Made by a program: the position numbers and the translations under genes
The notes under the pieces: generated by a model
Database searches by the model: none
Told to the model about the DNA's origin: nothing
Seen by the model: the letters and a program-made list of their open reading frames with translations, nothing else
From: GCA-2733415 sp964635575
GTDB lineage: Bacteria; Bacteroidota; Bacteroidia; Flavobacteriales; Flavobacteriaceae
Direction of reading: 5' to 3'
DNA length: 22,006 nt
Assembly (NCBI GenBank): GCA_964635575.1
Contig: CAZWNY010000032.1
Span: forward strand, 1-22,006
Shown here: one piece after another, positions 8,301-15,390 of the stretch
Numbering within the stretch: the stretch's first letter is position 1
Layout: every line of letters begins with the position of its first letter

Positions 8301-9779
8301 ATCATAGGTGTTTATTTTAGAAGACATATCGACCAAACCGTTAAAATTTAGTTTCAAGTTTTCATCGTTAGCAATTAAGTTTCCTTTAAAAATCTTATGC
8401 TTTATAAGTCCTGAAACCTCTATGTTGTTATATTTATAGTCTTTAATTACAATAGATGATAGTTTACCTCTTGCTAAAGTGTTTAGGTTTTCTAAGGTAA
8501 ACCCTTGTCCGTTTACATAACCGTTAAAGTTTATTTTACCGAGAGTTTCATTATTTAACAATTTACCTAAATCAAACTCTTTTAATTGTATTGGTCCTAC
8601 ATATTTTGCGTTATCAATATCATTTATATTAGACAGTGTTAAGCTGTATGTTAAATCTCCAATACTGGTTTTTATACTCACATCGGCATCTATTATTTTA
8701 CTGGTAACTACTGAGTTTCCTTTAATTGTAAATACACCTAAATTTTTAAATGATGATGGCAAGGTACGACCTAATAAATTTGGAAGCATTTTTTTTAAAT
8801 CGGAATACGTTGAGGTTAAGTTGTTGTATTTTGCTGTAAATTTAAAATTATCTTTTGTTCGTGAAAAAATATTTTCAAACATAAAACTACCATTTACGAT
8901 TGTTTTACGTAGTGTTTTTATTTTTAAATTTTTAAATTTTAATGCATTTAATGTTCCTGAAACATGAGTGCTAAACGTAGCAACATCAGTTCCGAACTCA
9001 TTATAAAAATGGTTTAAGTCTTCAAAAGCTATTTTAGACTGGTTAAATTTGGCATCTAATTTAACCAAGTTGTTAAAGTCAGAAAAATCGGAACGTTTGT
9101 AATTAAAGGTTAAACTTCCTTTTAGGTTAGATTGTTGGGTTTTTAAAATTAATTTTTTAAAATTAATTTGCGTACGGGTATAATTAAACACCGTTTGTAA
9201 TTGTGTAATTTGTACACCTCTAAAATCAAGCATATTAGTAATTGTAATATNNNNNNNNNNAGCTCCTTCAATTTTAAACGCATCAGCAATAATGTTTAAT
9301 TTTGTAAAATCTAATATTTTTGGAGAGTTTAAGTTTTCATCAATATATCGGAATCTACTTTTAAAAACAGCAATATTATCTGCTGTCATTAAAAACTCAT
9401 TCTTTTTTTTTGTTTTGGGCTTATTACTGTCAAACTTTGCTAAAAACACATCTAAATTTGTGTCGGTTTCGCCTTTATAAACTTTTAAAATAAAATTTAA
9501 ATTTTGTAATTCAAAGTTGCTAAATAGCAATTTTTCGTCTTTTAGTTTTTTAAAATTAAGTAAAGATGCGTTAACTTCATCTATGTTAAATAGTGTATCT
9601 TTATGGTGATCGGCAATAAAAACGTTTTTAAAAGAAATATCTCCGTTGTATTTTAAACCAATACCTTTAATGGTTATGTGTGTATTAAAATCTTGATTAA
9701 GTTTGTTAGTAGCTATTTTGCCTAGCTTTGTTTGTATAAAAGGTAATGAAATCAAAAATAATAAAAACAGAAATAACAT
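5382..9779 (-). CDS. tamB: TamB-like translocation/assembly module protein
   Basis: This very large protein (1465 residues from the ATG at 9779) has one N-terminal membrane segment, LFLFLLFLISLPF. A long run of beta-strand repeats follows, then a C-terminal DUF490/TamB domain (about residues 1000-1430; LRGSGAGLLRIDIN, NNGTYNFVYG and QPDVSFNIEFPN are typical). TamB/AsmA-like proteins span the periplasm as a hydrophobic groove and act in outer-membrane protein assembly or phospholipid transport. In Bacteroidota the exact role is not settled. Ten Ns (9251-9260, residues about 173-176) interrupt the gene but the frame continues. The frame is open upstream to 9860 and encodes a basic segment, VIKKLRKILFK, before the membrane helix, so the real start may lie further upstream at a non-ATG codon. 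It is divergent from tsaD and followed by the S46 peptidase. Confidence 0.88.
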   Translation of the reverse strand: MLFLFLLFLISLPFIQTKLGKIATNKLNQDFNTHITIKGIGLKYNGDISFKNVFIADHHKDTLFNIDEVNASLLNFKKLKDEKLLFSNFELQNLNFILKVYKGETDTNLDVFLAKFDSNKPKTKKKNEFLMTADNIAVFKSRFRYIDENLNSPKILDFTKLNIIADAFKIEGAXXXXITITNMLDFRGVQITQLQTVFNYTRTQINFKKLILKTQQSNLKGSLTFNYKRSDFSDFNNLVKLDAKFNQSKIAFEDLNHFYNEFGTDVATFSTHVSGTLNALKFKNLKIKTLRKTIVNGSFMFENIFSRTKDNFKFTAKYNNLTSTYSDLKKMLPNLLGRTLPSSFKNLGVFTIKGNSVVTSKIIDADVSIKTSIGDLTYSLTLSNINDIDNAKYVGPIQLKEFDLGKLLNNETLGKINFNGYVNGQGFTLENLNTLARGKLSSIVIKDYKYNNIEVSGLIKHKIFKGNLIANDENLKLNFNGLVDMSSKINTYDFKSVIDFADFNKINLFKRDSVSKFKGDIIMKMSGSNIDNAFGEILFKNTSYINQNDTFFFKDFKLNSSFNTENVRTIIVNSPEVINAKIVGKFKFNEVIKLSQNALGSIHSNFKPLSVNENQFFSYHVVIKNKLTEIFYPDIVIRKKAILKGEVSSEKDDFKLSLKSSEIIFKENVFEKINIKMDNSNPFYNTYIEIANIKTNIYNISEFNLINKTSNDTLFFRTEFKGGKLKKDNYNLNLYHTINSESKSVLGVRKSNFNLNDYDWVINKNNTQNNKIIFDSDFKNIRIKEFLITHGSEFLKLSGQINGTKEKHLNLELKDLNLASFLPTLETLKTEGIVNGKINFNQIQGNYKPTATLQIDDFKVNDNAIGVFTLNALGNNSLNKFEINSSIINDNLKIVNANGTISFSEKTPQLNLSIVLNKLDATAFSPMGRDIITDIRGYISGDVMLYGNYNNPDFSGNLFLNEAGLKIPYLNVDYDFENGGKIKLNEKQFIFDNISILDTKEYTSGRIKGYIAHDFFSKWDLGLEIYSPNLLVLDKQQKEKSLYFGKVFIDGKASLLGPTNELLIKVEATSNKGTIFKIPITDSEAIGDNNFIKLETNTYKLNKNGINANLPDNISGLELAFDLNVTPDAEIEIVLDKETGSVLRGSGAGLLRIDINTNGKFNMYGDFIVNNGTYNFVYGSNFLQGGFIEKKFKVKPGGTINWDGNPYQARLNIDAAYRAYANPAILLDNPSVNRKIPVDVIINLNGGLLQPDVSFNIEFPNTNSVVKSELLYKLDDKEFRDKQALSLVTSGQFTSAFAIGQGAFTGNLVERATSLVNNIFSQEDDKFKIGLNYEQGENNPYLADLRTENRVGFTVSTKITERILINGKVGIPVGGITKTVVAGDVQVEFLLNESGTLRAKIFNRENDFQVAGLTSEIGYTQGIGVSYQVDFDTFEELLEKIFNNEKIKQKQKLENKKEFIKREQK
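9251..9260. other. Assembly gap (10 N) inside tamB
   Basis: A run of ten undetermined bases. The tamB frame is kept on both sides if the gap is exactly ten bases, or any length one more than a multiple of three. Ten is also a common placeholder, so the missing length is uncertain. Confidence 0.95.
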
Positions 9780-9822
9780 CAGTAAAATAAGGCAGGTTTT
9801 AAATAGTATTTTTCTAAGTTTT

Positions 9823-9849
9823 TTGATAACGTTTATTGTTTTAACTTTG
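9823..9849 (+). promoter_or_regulatory. Likely promoter of tsaD
   Basis: TAACTTTG (9842-9849) is an exact TANNTTTG -7 box. A TTG at 9823-9825 lies 16 bp upstream, slightly short of the usual 17-23 bp. It predicts a start about 30 nt before the tsaD ATG at 9888, and argues against the upstream GTG at 9849 as start codon because that codon is part of the promoter. Confidence 0.5.
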
Positions 9850-9887
9850 TGCGTATAAAATTACAATTTTTGTGCCTTACTACCATT

Positions 9888-10907
9888 ATGAATAAAAAAA
9901 TATATATACTTGCCATAGAATCTTCTTGTGACGATACTGGTGCAGCTGTTTTGTGTAACGGAAAAGTACTCAGTAATGTGGTAGCAAATCAAGAAATACA
10001 CACAAAATACGGTGGTGTTGTGCCAGAGTTAGCCTCTCGTGCGCATCAACAAAATATTGTTCCGGTAGTTTATCAAGCATTAAAGGAAGCTAATGTTAAT
10101 AAAAAGGAACTCACTGCAATTGCATTTACTCAAGGCCCTGGTTTAATGGGTTCGTTATTAGTAGGCACATCTTTTGCAAAATCTTTAGCACAAGGTTTAC
10201 AAATACCGTTATTGGCAGTAAACCATATGCAAGCACATATTTTAGCACATTTTATAGATGATGAAGCTCAGAAAAAACCAGAATTTCCGTTTTTAGCAAT
10301 GACGATTTCAGGAGGACACACACAAATTGTACAAGTAACTAATTATTTTGACATGCAAGTTATTGGTGAAACTTTAGATGATGCCATTGGAGAAGCATTT
10401 GATAAAAGCGCAAAAGTAATAGGATTATCATATCCTGGAGGTCCATTAATTGATAAATATGCAAAATTAGGCAACCCAAAAGCATTTCGTTTTACAAAAC
10501 CAAAAGTAAGCGGATTAAATTTTAGTTTTAGCGGTTTAAAAACAGGATTTATGAACTTTATTCGTAAGAATCAGCAAAACAATCCTGATTTTATTAAAGA
10601 AAATTTATATGACATTTGCGCATCTTTACAATACACCATAATTGGTATGGTAATTGACAATTTAAAATTAGCAACTAAAGCAACAGGTATTAACCGAATT
10701 GCAATTGGTGGAGGTGTTTCAGCAAATTCAGGTATTAGAACCGCCTTAAAAAATGGAGAGCAAAAATTTGGATGGATAACATATTTACCTAAACTTGAAT
10801 ATACTACCGATAATGCTGCAATGATTGGAATTGTAGGGTATTTAAAGTACCTTGAAAATGATTTTTCTAACGAACAAACTATAGCAAATGCACGATTTAA
10901 AATTTAA
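9888..10907 (+). CDS. tsaD: tRNA N6-threonylcarbamoyladenosine transferase TsaD
   Basis: This 339-residue member of the Kae1/TsaD family transfers the threonylcarbamoyl group from TC-AMP to A37 of tRNAs reading ANN codons, in the cytoplasm, working with TsaB, TsaE and TsaC. Signatures are IESSCDDTGAAV (residues about 10-21), the metal-binding HMQAH (His113, His117), FPFLAMTISGGHTQI and the C-terminal IAIGGGVSANSGIR. Length is normal. I chose the ATG at 9888: the frame is open from a GTG at 9849, but the family begins right at KKIYILAIESSCDD and the GTG overlaps the predicted -7 box. It is divergent from tamB and leads into rsmE about 110 bp downstream. Confidence 0.96.
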   Translation: MNKKIYILAIESSCDDTGAAVLCNGKVLSNVVANQEIHTKYGGVVPELASRAHQQNIVPVVYQALKEANVNKKELTAIAFTQGPGLMGSLLVGTSFAKSLAQGLQIPLLAVNHMQAHILAHFIDDEAQKKPEFPFLAMTISGGHTQIVQVTNYFDMQVIGETLDDAIGEAFDKSAKVIGLSYPGGPLIDKYAKLGNPKAFRFTKPKVSGLNFSFSGLKTGFMNFIRKNQQNNPDFIKENLYDICASLQYTIIGMVIDNLKLATKATGINRIAIGGGVSANSGIRTALKNGEQKFGWITYLPKLEYTTDNAAMIGIVGYLKYLENDFSNEQTIANARFKI

Positions 10908-10930
10908 TAAACAATCTCAAGAAACAAAAT

Positions 10931-11013
10931 ATGTTTTTTGAAAAACCAACTATAATTTAGGTTTACCCGAACAGCACAAATACTATTTAGTACAACAAAC
11001 CAAAAAAAATTAA
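10931..11013 (+). pseudogene. Possible broken micro-ORF between tsaD and rsmE
   Basis: ATG at 10931 opens MFFEKPTII and stops at 10960. A second frame (10942-11013) reads NYNLGLPEQHKYYLVQQTKKN and stops 7 nt before rsmE. One indel would join them into a peptide of about 27 residues. No family is recognised, and chance coding in AT-rich DNA is possible. Confidence 0.2.
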
Positions 11014-11020
11014 CCTGATA

Positions 11021-11722
11021 ATGCAACTTTTTTATAGCAAACATATTAATTTTGGAGATAAACAGTATACGTTTTCAAAAGAAGAAAGCAAACATATTGT
11101 ACGTGTATTGCGTAAAAAAGAAGAAGATGTATTGCAAATTACGAATGGTAAAGGATATTTATTTACAGGTAAAATTTGCATTGCCAACAACTACAACTGT
11201 ACCATAAATATTTTAGAAGCAGTTAAGCATAAAAAGCACAACTATTATTTACACATCGCAATTGCACCAACTAAAAACAACGACCGTTTAGAGTGGTTTT
11301 TAGAAAAGGCAACCGAAATAGGTATTGACGAAATTACACTTATTATTTGCGATAATTCCGAACGAAAAGTAATAAAAAAAGAACGTTTAAATAAGGTTAT
11401 ACAAAGCGCCACAAAACAATCGTTACAATTTTATATGCCCAAATTAAACGAAGCCGTTTCTTTTAATACATTTATACAACAAAAACAAAAAGGAAATTTA
11501 TACATTGCACATTGTGAAAACTTAGAAAAATCCGATTTAAAAAATCAAATACAACCACAAAAAAACCAAACGATTTTAATTGGTCCTGAGGGTGATTTTT
11601 CTTCTGCAGAAATTAATGTTGCATTGCAAAATAAATATAAACCTGTACGTTTAGGAAATACACGTTTACGTACAGAAACCGCAGGTATTGTTGCTTGCCA
11701 TACCGTTGCCATAAAACAATGA
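11021..11722 (+). CDS. rsmE: 16S rRNA (uracil(1498)-N3)-methyltransferase
   Basis: This 233-residue SPOUT-superfamily enzyme methylates N3 of U1498 in 16S rRNA in the assembled 30S subunit, using S-adenosylmethionine. It has the N-terminal PUA-like part (YTFSKEESKHIVRVLRKKEED) and the family motifs DRLEWFLEKATEIGIDEITL, LIGPEGDFSSAEI and the knot segment RLGNTRLRTETAGIVA at the C-terminus. Length is normal. The start is the ATG at 11021, without a Shine-Dalgarno. The DUF4159 gene begins 3 nt after its stop, so they are co-transcribed. Confidence 0.95.
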   Translation: MQLFYSKHINFGDKQYTFSKEESKHIVRVLRKKEEDVLQITNGKGYLFTGKICIANNYNCTINILEAVKHKKHNYYLHIAIAPTKNNDRLEWFLEKATEIGIDEITLIICDNSERKVIKKERLNKVIQSATKQSLQFYMPKLNEAVSFNTFIQQKQKGNLYIAHCENLEKSDLKNQIQPQKNQTILIGPEGDFSSAEINVALQNKYKPVRLGNTRLRTETAGIVACHTVAIKQ

Positions 11723-11725
11723 ACA

Positions 11726-12373
11726 ATGAAAAAAATATTTTTTGCACTAATTATACTATTTAGTAGTATTCCATTAGTAAAAGCCCAAAAGATTGCAGTG
11801 CTAAAATACGGTGGCGGAGGCGATTGGTATGCAAACCCAACCTCATTAACCAATTTAATTAGTTTTTGTAACGAAAACATAAACACTAAAATTGACCTAA
11901 AATACGAAACCGTAGAAGTTGGTAGCGTTGAGTTATTTCAATATCCGTTTATTCACATGACAGGACACGGAAATGTGTTTTTTAACACAGAAGATGCTGA
12001 AAACTTACGAGATTATTTACAATCAGGTGGCTTTTTACATATTGACGACAATTACGGATTAAAAAAATATTTAGAAAAAGAAATGAAAAAAATATTCTCT
12101 AATCAAAAAATGATTGAACTTCCAGCAACACATCCAATATTTAAAACCGCATATAGTTTTCCAAAAGGATTACCCAAAATACACGAACATAACGGAAAAC
12201 GACCACAAGCATTTGGTTGGTTTTACAACGGGCGTTTAGTTTGTTTGTTTACCACCGAAAGCGATTTAGGTGACGGTTGGGAAAATCAAGAAATACATAA
12301 TAATCCTGAAAATATACGCTTACAGGCATTAAAAATGGGAGCAAACATTATAAAATATGTATTTAGTAATTAG
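11726..12373 (+). CDS. DUF4159 domain protein, exported
   Basis: This 215-residue protein has a clear signal peptide, MKKIFFALIILFSSIPLVKA, cleaved before QK. The rest is one DUF4159 domain: AVLKYGGGGDWYANPTSL, then YPFIHMTGHGNVFF, LRDYLQSGGFLHIDDNYG and a C-terminal LFTTESDLGDGWENQ. The domain resembles a flavodoxin/class I glutamine amidotransferase-like fold, with a glycine-rich sheet edge and conserved HMTGHG and DDN segments, but I know of no proven activity. It should lie in the periplasm. Its position directly after rsmE (3-nt gap) suggests shared transcription rather than shared function. Confidence 0.85.
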   Translation: MKKIFFALIILFSSIPLVKAQKIAVLKYGGGGDWYANPTSLTNLISFCNENINTKIDLKYETVEVGSVELFQYPFIHMTGHGNVFFNTEDAENLRDYLQSGGFLHIDDNYGLKKYLEKEMKKIFSNQKMIELPATHPIFKTAYSFPKGLPKIHEHNGKRPQAFGWFYNGRLVCLFTTESDLGDGWENQEIHNNPENIRLQALKMGANIIKYVFSN

Positions 12374-12408
12374 TCGTGAGCGATTTGAGAGGTGTAAAAA
12401 AAAACAAT

Positions 12409-12444
12409 AAAACGCTCAAGAAAAATTAAATTTTTGAGTGTTTT
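12409..12444. terminator. Convergent bidirectional terminator
   Basis: AAAACGCTCAA (12409-12419) pairs with TTGAGTGTTTT (12434-12444) with one G-U pair, and A/T-rich inner bases can extend the stem. It lies between the plus-strand DUF4159 gene and the minus-strand mgtE, so it can stop both transcripts. Confidence 0.7.
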
Positions 12445-12480
12445 GGATTTGCTTTTTGAAAATGGCGTAATAGGTAAATT

Positions 12481-13836
12481 TTAAAAACCTAAAATTAGTT
12501 TTGCAATAGTAAAGAAAATTAAAATTCCAAAAATATCGTTACTTGTAGTAATAAATGGTCCTGTTGCTAAAGCAGGGTCGATACCTTGTTTTTCTAAAAT
12601 TAAGGGAACAAAAGTACCAATTAAAGAGGCAATAATTATTACGACTATTAAAGATATGGAAACGGCAAGGGTGAAAATAAATTCGTAATCTGTAAGTTCT
12701 CCAAACAAAATTATTATTATAGATAATAATAAACCGTTAATTATACTGATGGATATTTCTTTGAGTAAACGATTCCAGATACTACCTTTAATAATATTGT
12801 TAGCTAAACCTTGTACTACAATTGCGGAAGACTGTACGCCAACGTTACCTGCCACTGCAGCAATTAATGGTGTAAAAAAGAATAACGCTCGGTATTGGGG
12901 GTTTTCCATTATGGCTTGAAAATTTTGCATAATAGTTACTGCGGCTAAACTCCCTAAAAGCCCTAAAATTAACCACGGCAATCTACCTTTTACAAGTTGA
13001 AGAACGCTATCATCTGCCTCTACATCTTCTGTTAAACCCGCTGCCATTTGGTAATCTTTATCTGCTTCTTCTTTTATAATATCTACAATATCATCTATGG
13101 TAATTCTACCTACTAAAATTCCTAATTCATCTACAACAGGTATGGCTGATAAATCGTATTTACGCATAATATTCGATATGTCTTCTACTTTGTCATTAAC
13201 TCGGACAAAATCTACTTTCGGGATATAAAACTCTCCAATATGCGCTTTTTCAGGAGCCATTAATAAGTCTTTTAATGAAAGTCGTCCTTTTAGTTTCCCG
13301 CTATCATCTACTACATATATAGAGTGTACTCTGGTTACTTCAGATGCTTGTTTACGGAGTTCTTTAACGCATTGCAAAACCGTCCAGTTTTCGTTAGCTT
13401 TTACTAATTCTTTTGCCATTAAACCACCTGCGGAATCTTCATCATAGCGTAAAAGTTCTACAATGTCTTTTGCGTGCCCTTCATCTTCAATTTCCGACAT
13501 TACTGCTTCCTTTTTCTTTTGAGGAAGTTCGGCAATTATATCGGCAGCATCATCGGTGTCTAGTTCATCTATTTCTTCGGCTATTTCTTTTGCCGATAAG
13601 TTTTTTAATATTTTTTCTCGTACATCATCATCAACATCCATTAAAACATCGGCAGTTTTTTCGCTGTCTAATAGTTTAATAATGTAAACGACTTGCTTAA
13701 AGGATAGTTCGTCTAAAATTTCAGCAATATCTGCATGGTGGATGTCACTAAACAATTCAGAAAGGGCTACGTCATTATTGTTATTAATGTAGCTCGCTAC
13801 TTGTTCTAATATTTTTTTTGAAATTTCAAATGCCAT
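12481..13836 (-). CDS. mgtE: Magnesium transporter MgtE
   Basis: This 451-residue Mg2+ channel/transporter of the inner membrane has an N-terminal superhelical MgtE_N domain (about residues 15-125) and two CBS domains (about 130-255) that sense cytoplasmic Mg2+. Five transmembrane helices follow, beginning at LPWLILGLLGSLAAVTIMQN (about 285) and ending with the conserved TTSNDIFG helix (about 430-451). The Asp in SND (about 434) matches the pore Mg2+-binding Asp432 of the Thermus thermophilus protein. Many acidic residues in the N domain and CBS linkers fit Mg2+ gating. The gene starts 11 bp inside the 3' end of rsmA, indicating translational coupling, and ends at the convergent terminator. 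Confidence 0.95.
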   Translation of the reverse strand: MAFEISKKILEQVASYINNNNDVALSELFSDIHHADIAEILDELSFKQVVYIIKLLDSEKTADVLMDVDDDVREKILKNLSAKEIAEEIDELDTDDAADIIAELPQKKKEAVMSEIEDEGHAKDIVELLRYDEDSAGGLMAKELVKANENWTVLQCVKELRKQASEVTRVHSIYVVDDSGKLKGRLSLKDLLMAPEKAHIGEFYIPKVDFVRVNDKVEDISNIMRKYDLSAIPVVDELGILVGRITIDDIVDIIKEEADKDYQMAAGLTEDVEADDSVLQLVKGRLPWLILGLLGSLAAVTIMQNFQAIMENPQYRALFFFTPLIAAVAGNVGVQSSAIVVQGLANNIIKGSIWNRLLKEISISIINGLLLSIIIILFGELTDYEFIFTLAVSISLIVVIIIASLIGTFVPLILEKQGIDPALATGPFITTSNDIFGILIFFTIAKLILGF

Positions 13837-14635
13837 TTTTTGCTATTTTTGCGGTTAAACTAATAAAATCGGACACCGATAATTGTTCTGGTCGCATGGT
13901 AAATATAGTTTCTTTTTTTAAAGTATCTGAAAGATTGAAAGTTTTTAAACTTCCACGTAACATTTTTCGGCGTTGTTGAAATGCGGTTTTTACAACTCTA
14001 AAAAATAATTTTTCATCTACGGGTAAGCTATAATCTTTTTTTCGAGTTAATCTAATTACGCCAGAATCTACTCTTGGTGGTGGATTAAATACTTCTGGTG
14101 GTACTGTAAATAAATACTCTACATCAAAAAATGCTTGAGTTAAAACGGATAAAATCCCATATACTTTACTGCCGTGTTTTGAGGCAATACGTTGTGCAAC
14201 TTCTTTTTGAAACATTCCTGCAAATTCAGGAATTACATCTCTAAATTCAATGGCTTTAAATACTATTTGTGTAGATATGTTATAGGGGAAATTACCAATA
14301 ATGGCTACTTGTTCTTGTTGAAATAAATTAGGAATATCTTGTTTTAAAAAATCGGCTTGAATAATTTTAAAATGCGTTGCAGATGTATCTAATTTTACGT
14401 GTTCTAACGGAAAAGTATCGTGTAAATAGGCAACGGATTCTCTATCGAGCTCCATTACGGTAACTTTTGGTTTTTTTGTTAGTAAATACTTGGTAAGCAT
14501 ACCCATTCCTGGTCCAATTTCCAACACGTTGTTGTAGTTGTTTTTTATTAGCGAATCTGCAATGTTTTTTGCGATACTTTCATCTTTTAAGAAATGCTGA
14601 CCTAGATGTTTTTTTGCACGTACGTTAGTATTCAT
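13826..14635 (-). CDS. rsmA: 16S rRNA (adenine(1518)/(1519)-N6)-dimethyltransferase
   Basis: This 269-residue KsgA/RsmA enzyme dimethylates A1518 and A1519 in the 3'-terminal helix of 16S rRNA late in 30S assembly. Motifs are AKKHLGQHFL at the N-terminus, the SAM-binding LEIGPGMGMLT (about residues 38-48), the acidic MELDRE, the catalytic NFPYNIST and the C-terminal FNPPPRVDSGVIRL and FQQRRKMLRGSL. The frame is open to 14695, but the ATG at 14635 is the better start: the family begins just before KKHLGQHF, and it leaves a 2-nt gap after the upstream stop. It overlaps mgtE by 11 bp. Confidence 0.95.
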   Translation of the reverse strand: MNTNVRAKKHLGQHFLKDESIAKNIADSLIKNNYNNVLEIGPGMGMLTKYLLTKKPKVTVMELDRESVAYLHDTFPLEHVKLDTSATHFKIIQADFLKQDIPNLFQQEQVAIIGNFPYNISTQIVFKAIEFRDVIPEFAGMFQKEVAQRIASKHGSKVYGILSVLTQAFFDVEYLFTVPPEVFNPPPRVDSGVIRLTRKKDYSLPVDEKLFFRVVKTAFQQRRKMLRGSLKTFNLSDTLKKETIFTMRPEQLSVSDFISLTAKIAKNGI

Positions 14636-14637
14636 TA

Positions 14638-15045
14638 TTAAATGTTTGTAGTTATGGTTTGCAATATTGCTTGTCTGTCTTTTTTTAAAAACCATGATAA
14701 CTCTAAAACATACGTGCTATTATCTTGAAAAACTAACTCGGTTTCGCTTCCGCCTTGTGGTGGAATAATGCGTTTAATAGCATTGTATTTTATATTTTTT
14801 CGCTTGTATTTAAATCCTTCTGAATTAAATACAAAGGTTGGTTTTTTTGCGGTTAATTGCATAAATAAAAAAAAGAGTCCGAATAGTATAAAAATAATAT
14901 TTGTGATCCACGGAAACCAATCTGGCAAGATGCCATTACCCAACATAAGTGCTAAGTTTGCTACAAAAAAATAAGCAATTACGGCTGCGGAATACATCAC
15001 CATTTTTATGATGTATAAATAAGTTGCGGTGTATGTTTTAGGCAT
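14638..15045 (-). CDS. Small membrane protein with two helices and a PH-like tail
   Basis: I do not recognise a named family. The 135-residue protein has two hydrophobic segments (about residues 13-35 and 45-63, the second with FILFGLFFLFMQL), a positive stretch after them, and a soluble C-terminal part rich in strands (FVFNSEGFKYKRKNIKY, then ELVFQDNSTYVLELSWFLKK). Two helices followed by this pattern resemble the YcxB/DUF304-type bacterial PH-like proteins, which is only inference. It overlaps the end of the DUF4286 gene by 8 bp and ends 2 nt before rsmA, so it is firmly inside this operon. Confidence 0.75.
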   Translation of the reverse strand: MPKTYTATYLYIIKMVMYSAAVIAYFFVANLALMLGNGILPDWFPWITNIIFILFGLFFLFMQLTAKKPTFVFNSEGFKYKRKNIKYNAIKRIIPPQGGSETELVFQDNSTYVLELSWFLKKDRQAILQTITTNI

Positions 15046-15352
15046 AAAAATCTTCTATTAATTTCATTTCTGTTCTAAAGGTTAAACATTTGTTTCCAAA
15101 CTTACGCAAACTGTCTTGCCTTAATTTATCTGCGTTTTGTTGGTAATAGGCCTGTATGTCTTCTTTTGTTTTTGCAGTATATTGTATTGAAAAAGTAGTT
15201 CCGCCCATTTCTTCTTCTACTAATACTTGTGTAAATTTGGCACTTATAAATTTACCTGTTTTTAATACTTCTAGTATGTGTGGTCTTACCCATTGCAACC
15301 AGGTTTCTAGTATGTTGTCGTCCACATTAATAGTTACGTTGTAAATGTACAT
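15038..15352 (-). CDS. DUF4286 family protein
   Basis: This 104-residue cytoplasmic protein starts MYIYNVTINVDDNILETWLQ and contains HILEVLKTGKFISAKF, TTFSIQYTAKTKEDI and KFGNKCLTFRTEMKLIEDF, typical of DUF4286. The family has a ferredoxin-like dimeric alpha/beta-barrel look; its function is unknown. The frame is open from 15370 (MLKNKK), but the ATG at 15352 matches the usual family start. The next gene starts 8 bp inside it. DUF4286 genes commonly sit near rsmA in Flavobacteriia (recalled). Confidence 0.85.
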   Translation of the reverse strand: MYIYNVTINVDDNILETWLQWVRPHILEVLKTGKFISAKFTQVLVEEEMGGTTFSIQYTAKTKEDIQAYYQQNADKLRQDSLRKFGNKCLTFRTEMKLIEDFYA

Positions 15353-15390
15353 TTTTTTGTTTTTTAACAAAAATACTTCTTTTATATAGC

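Noticed and set aside
9849..9887. GTG at 9849 as tsaD start
   Set aside because: It adds 13 residues not typical of TsaD and overlaps the predicted -7 box; ATG at 9888 matches the family.
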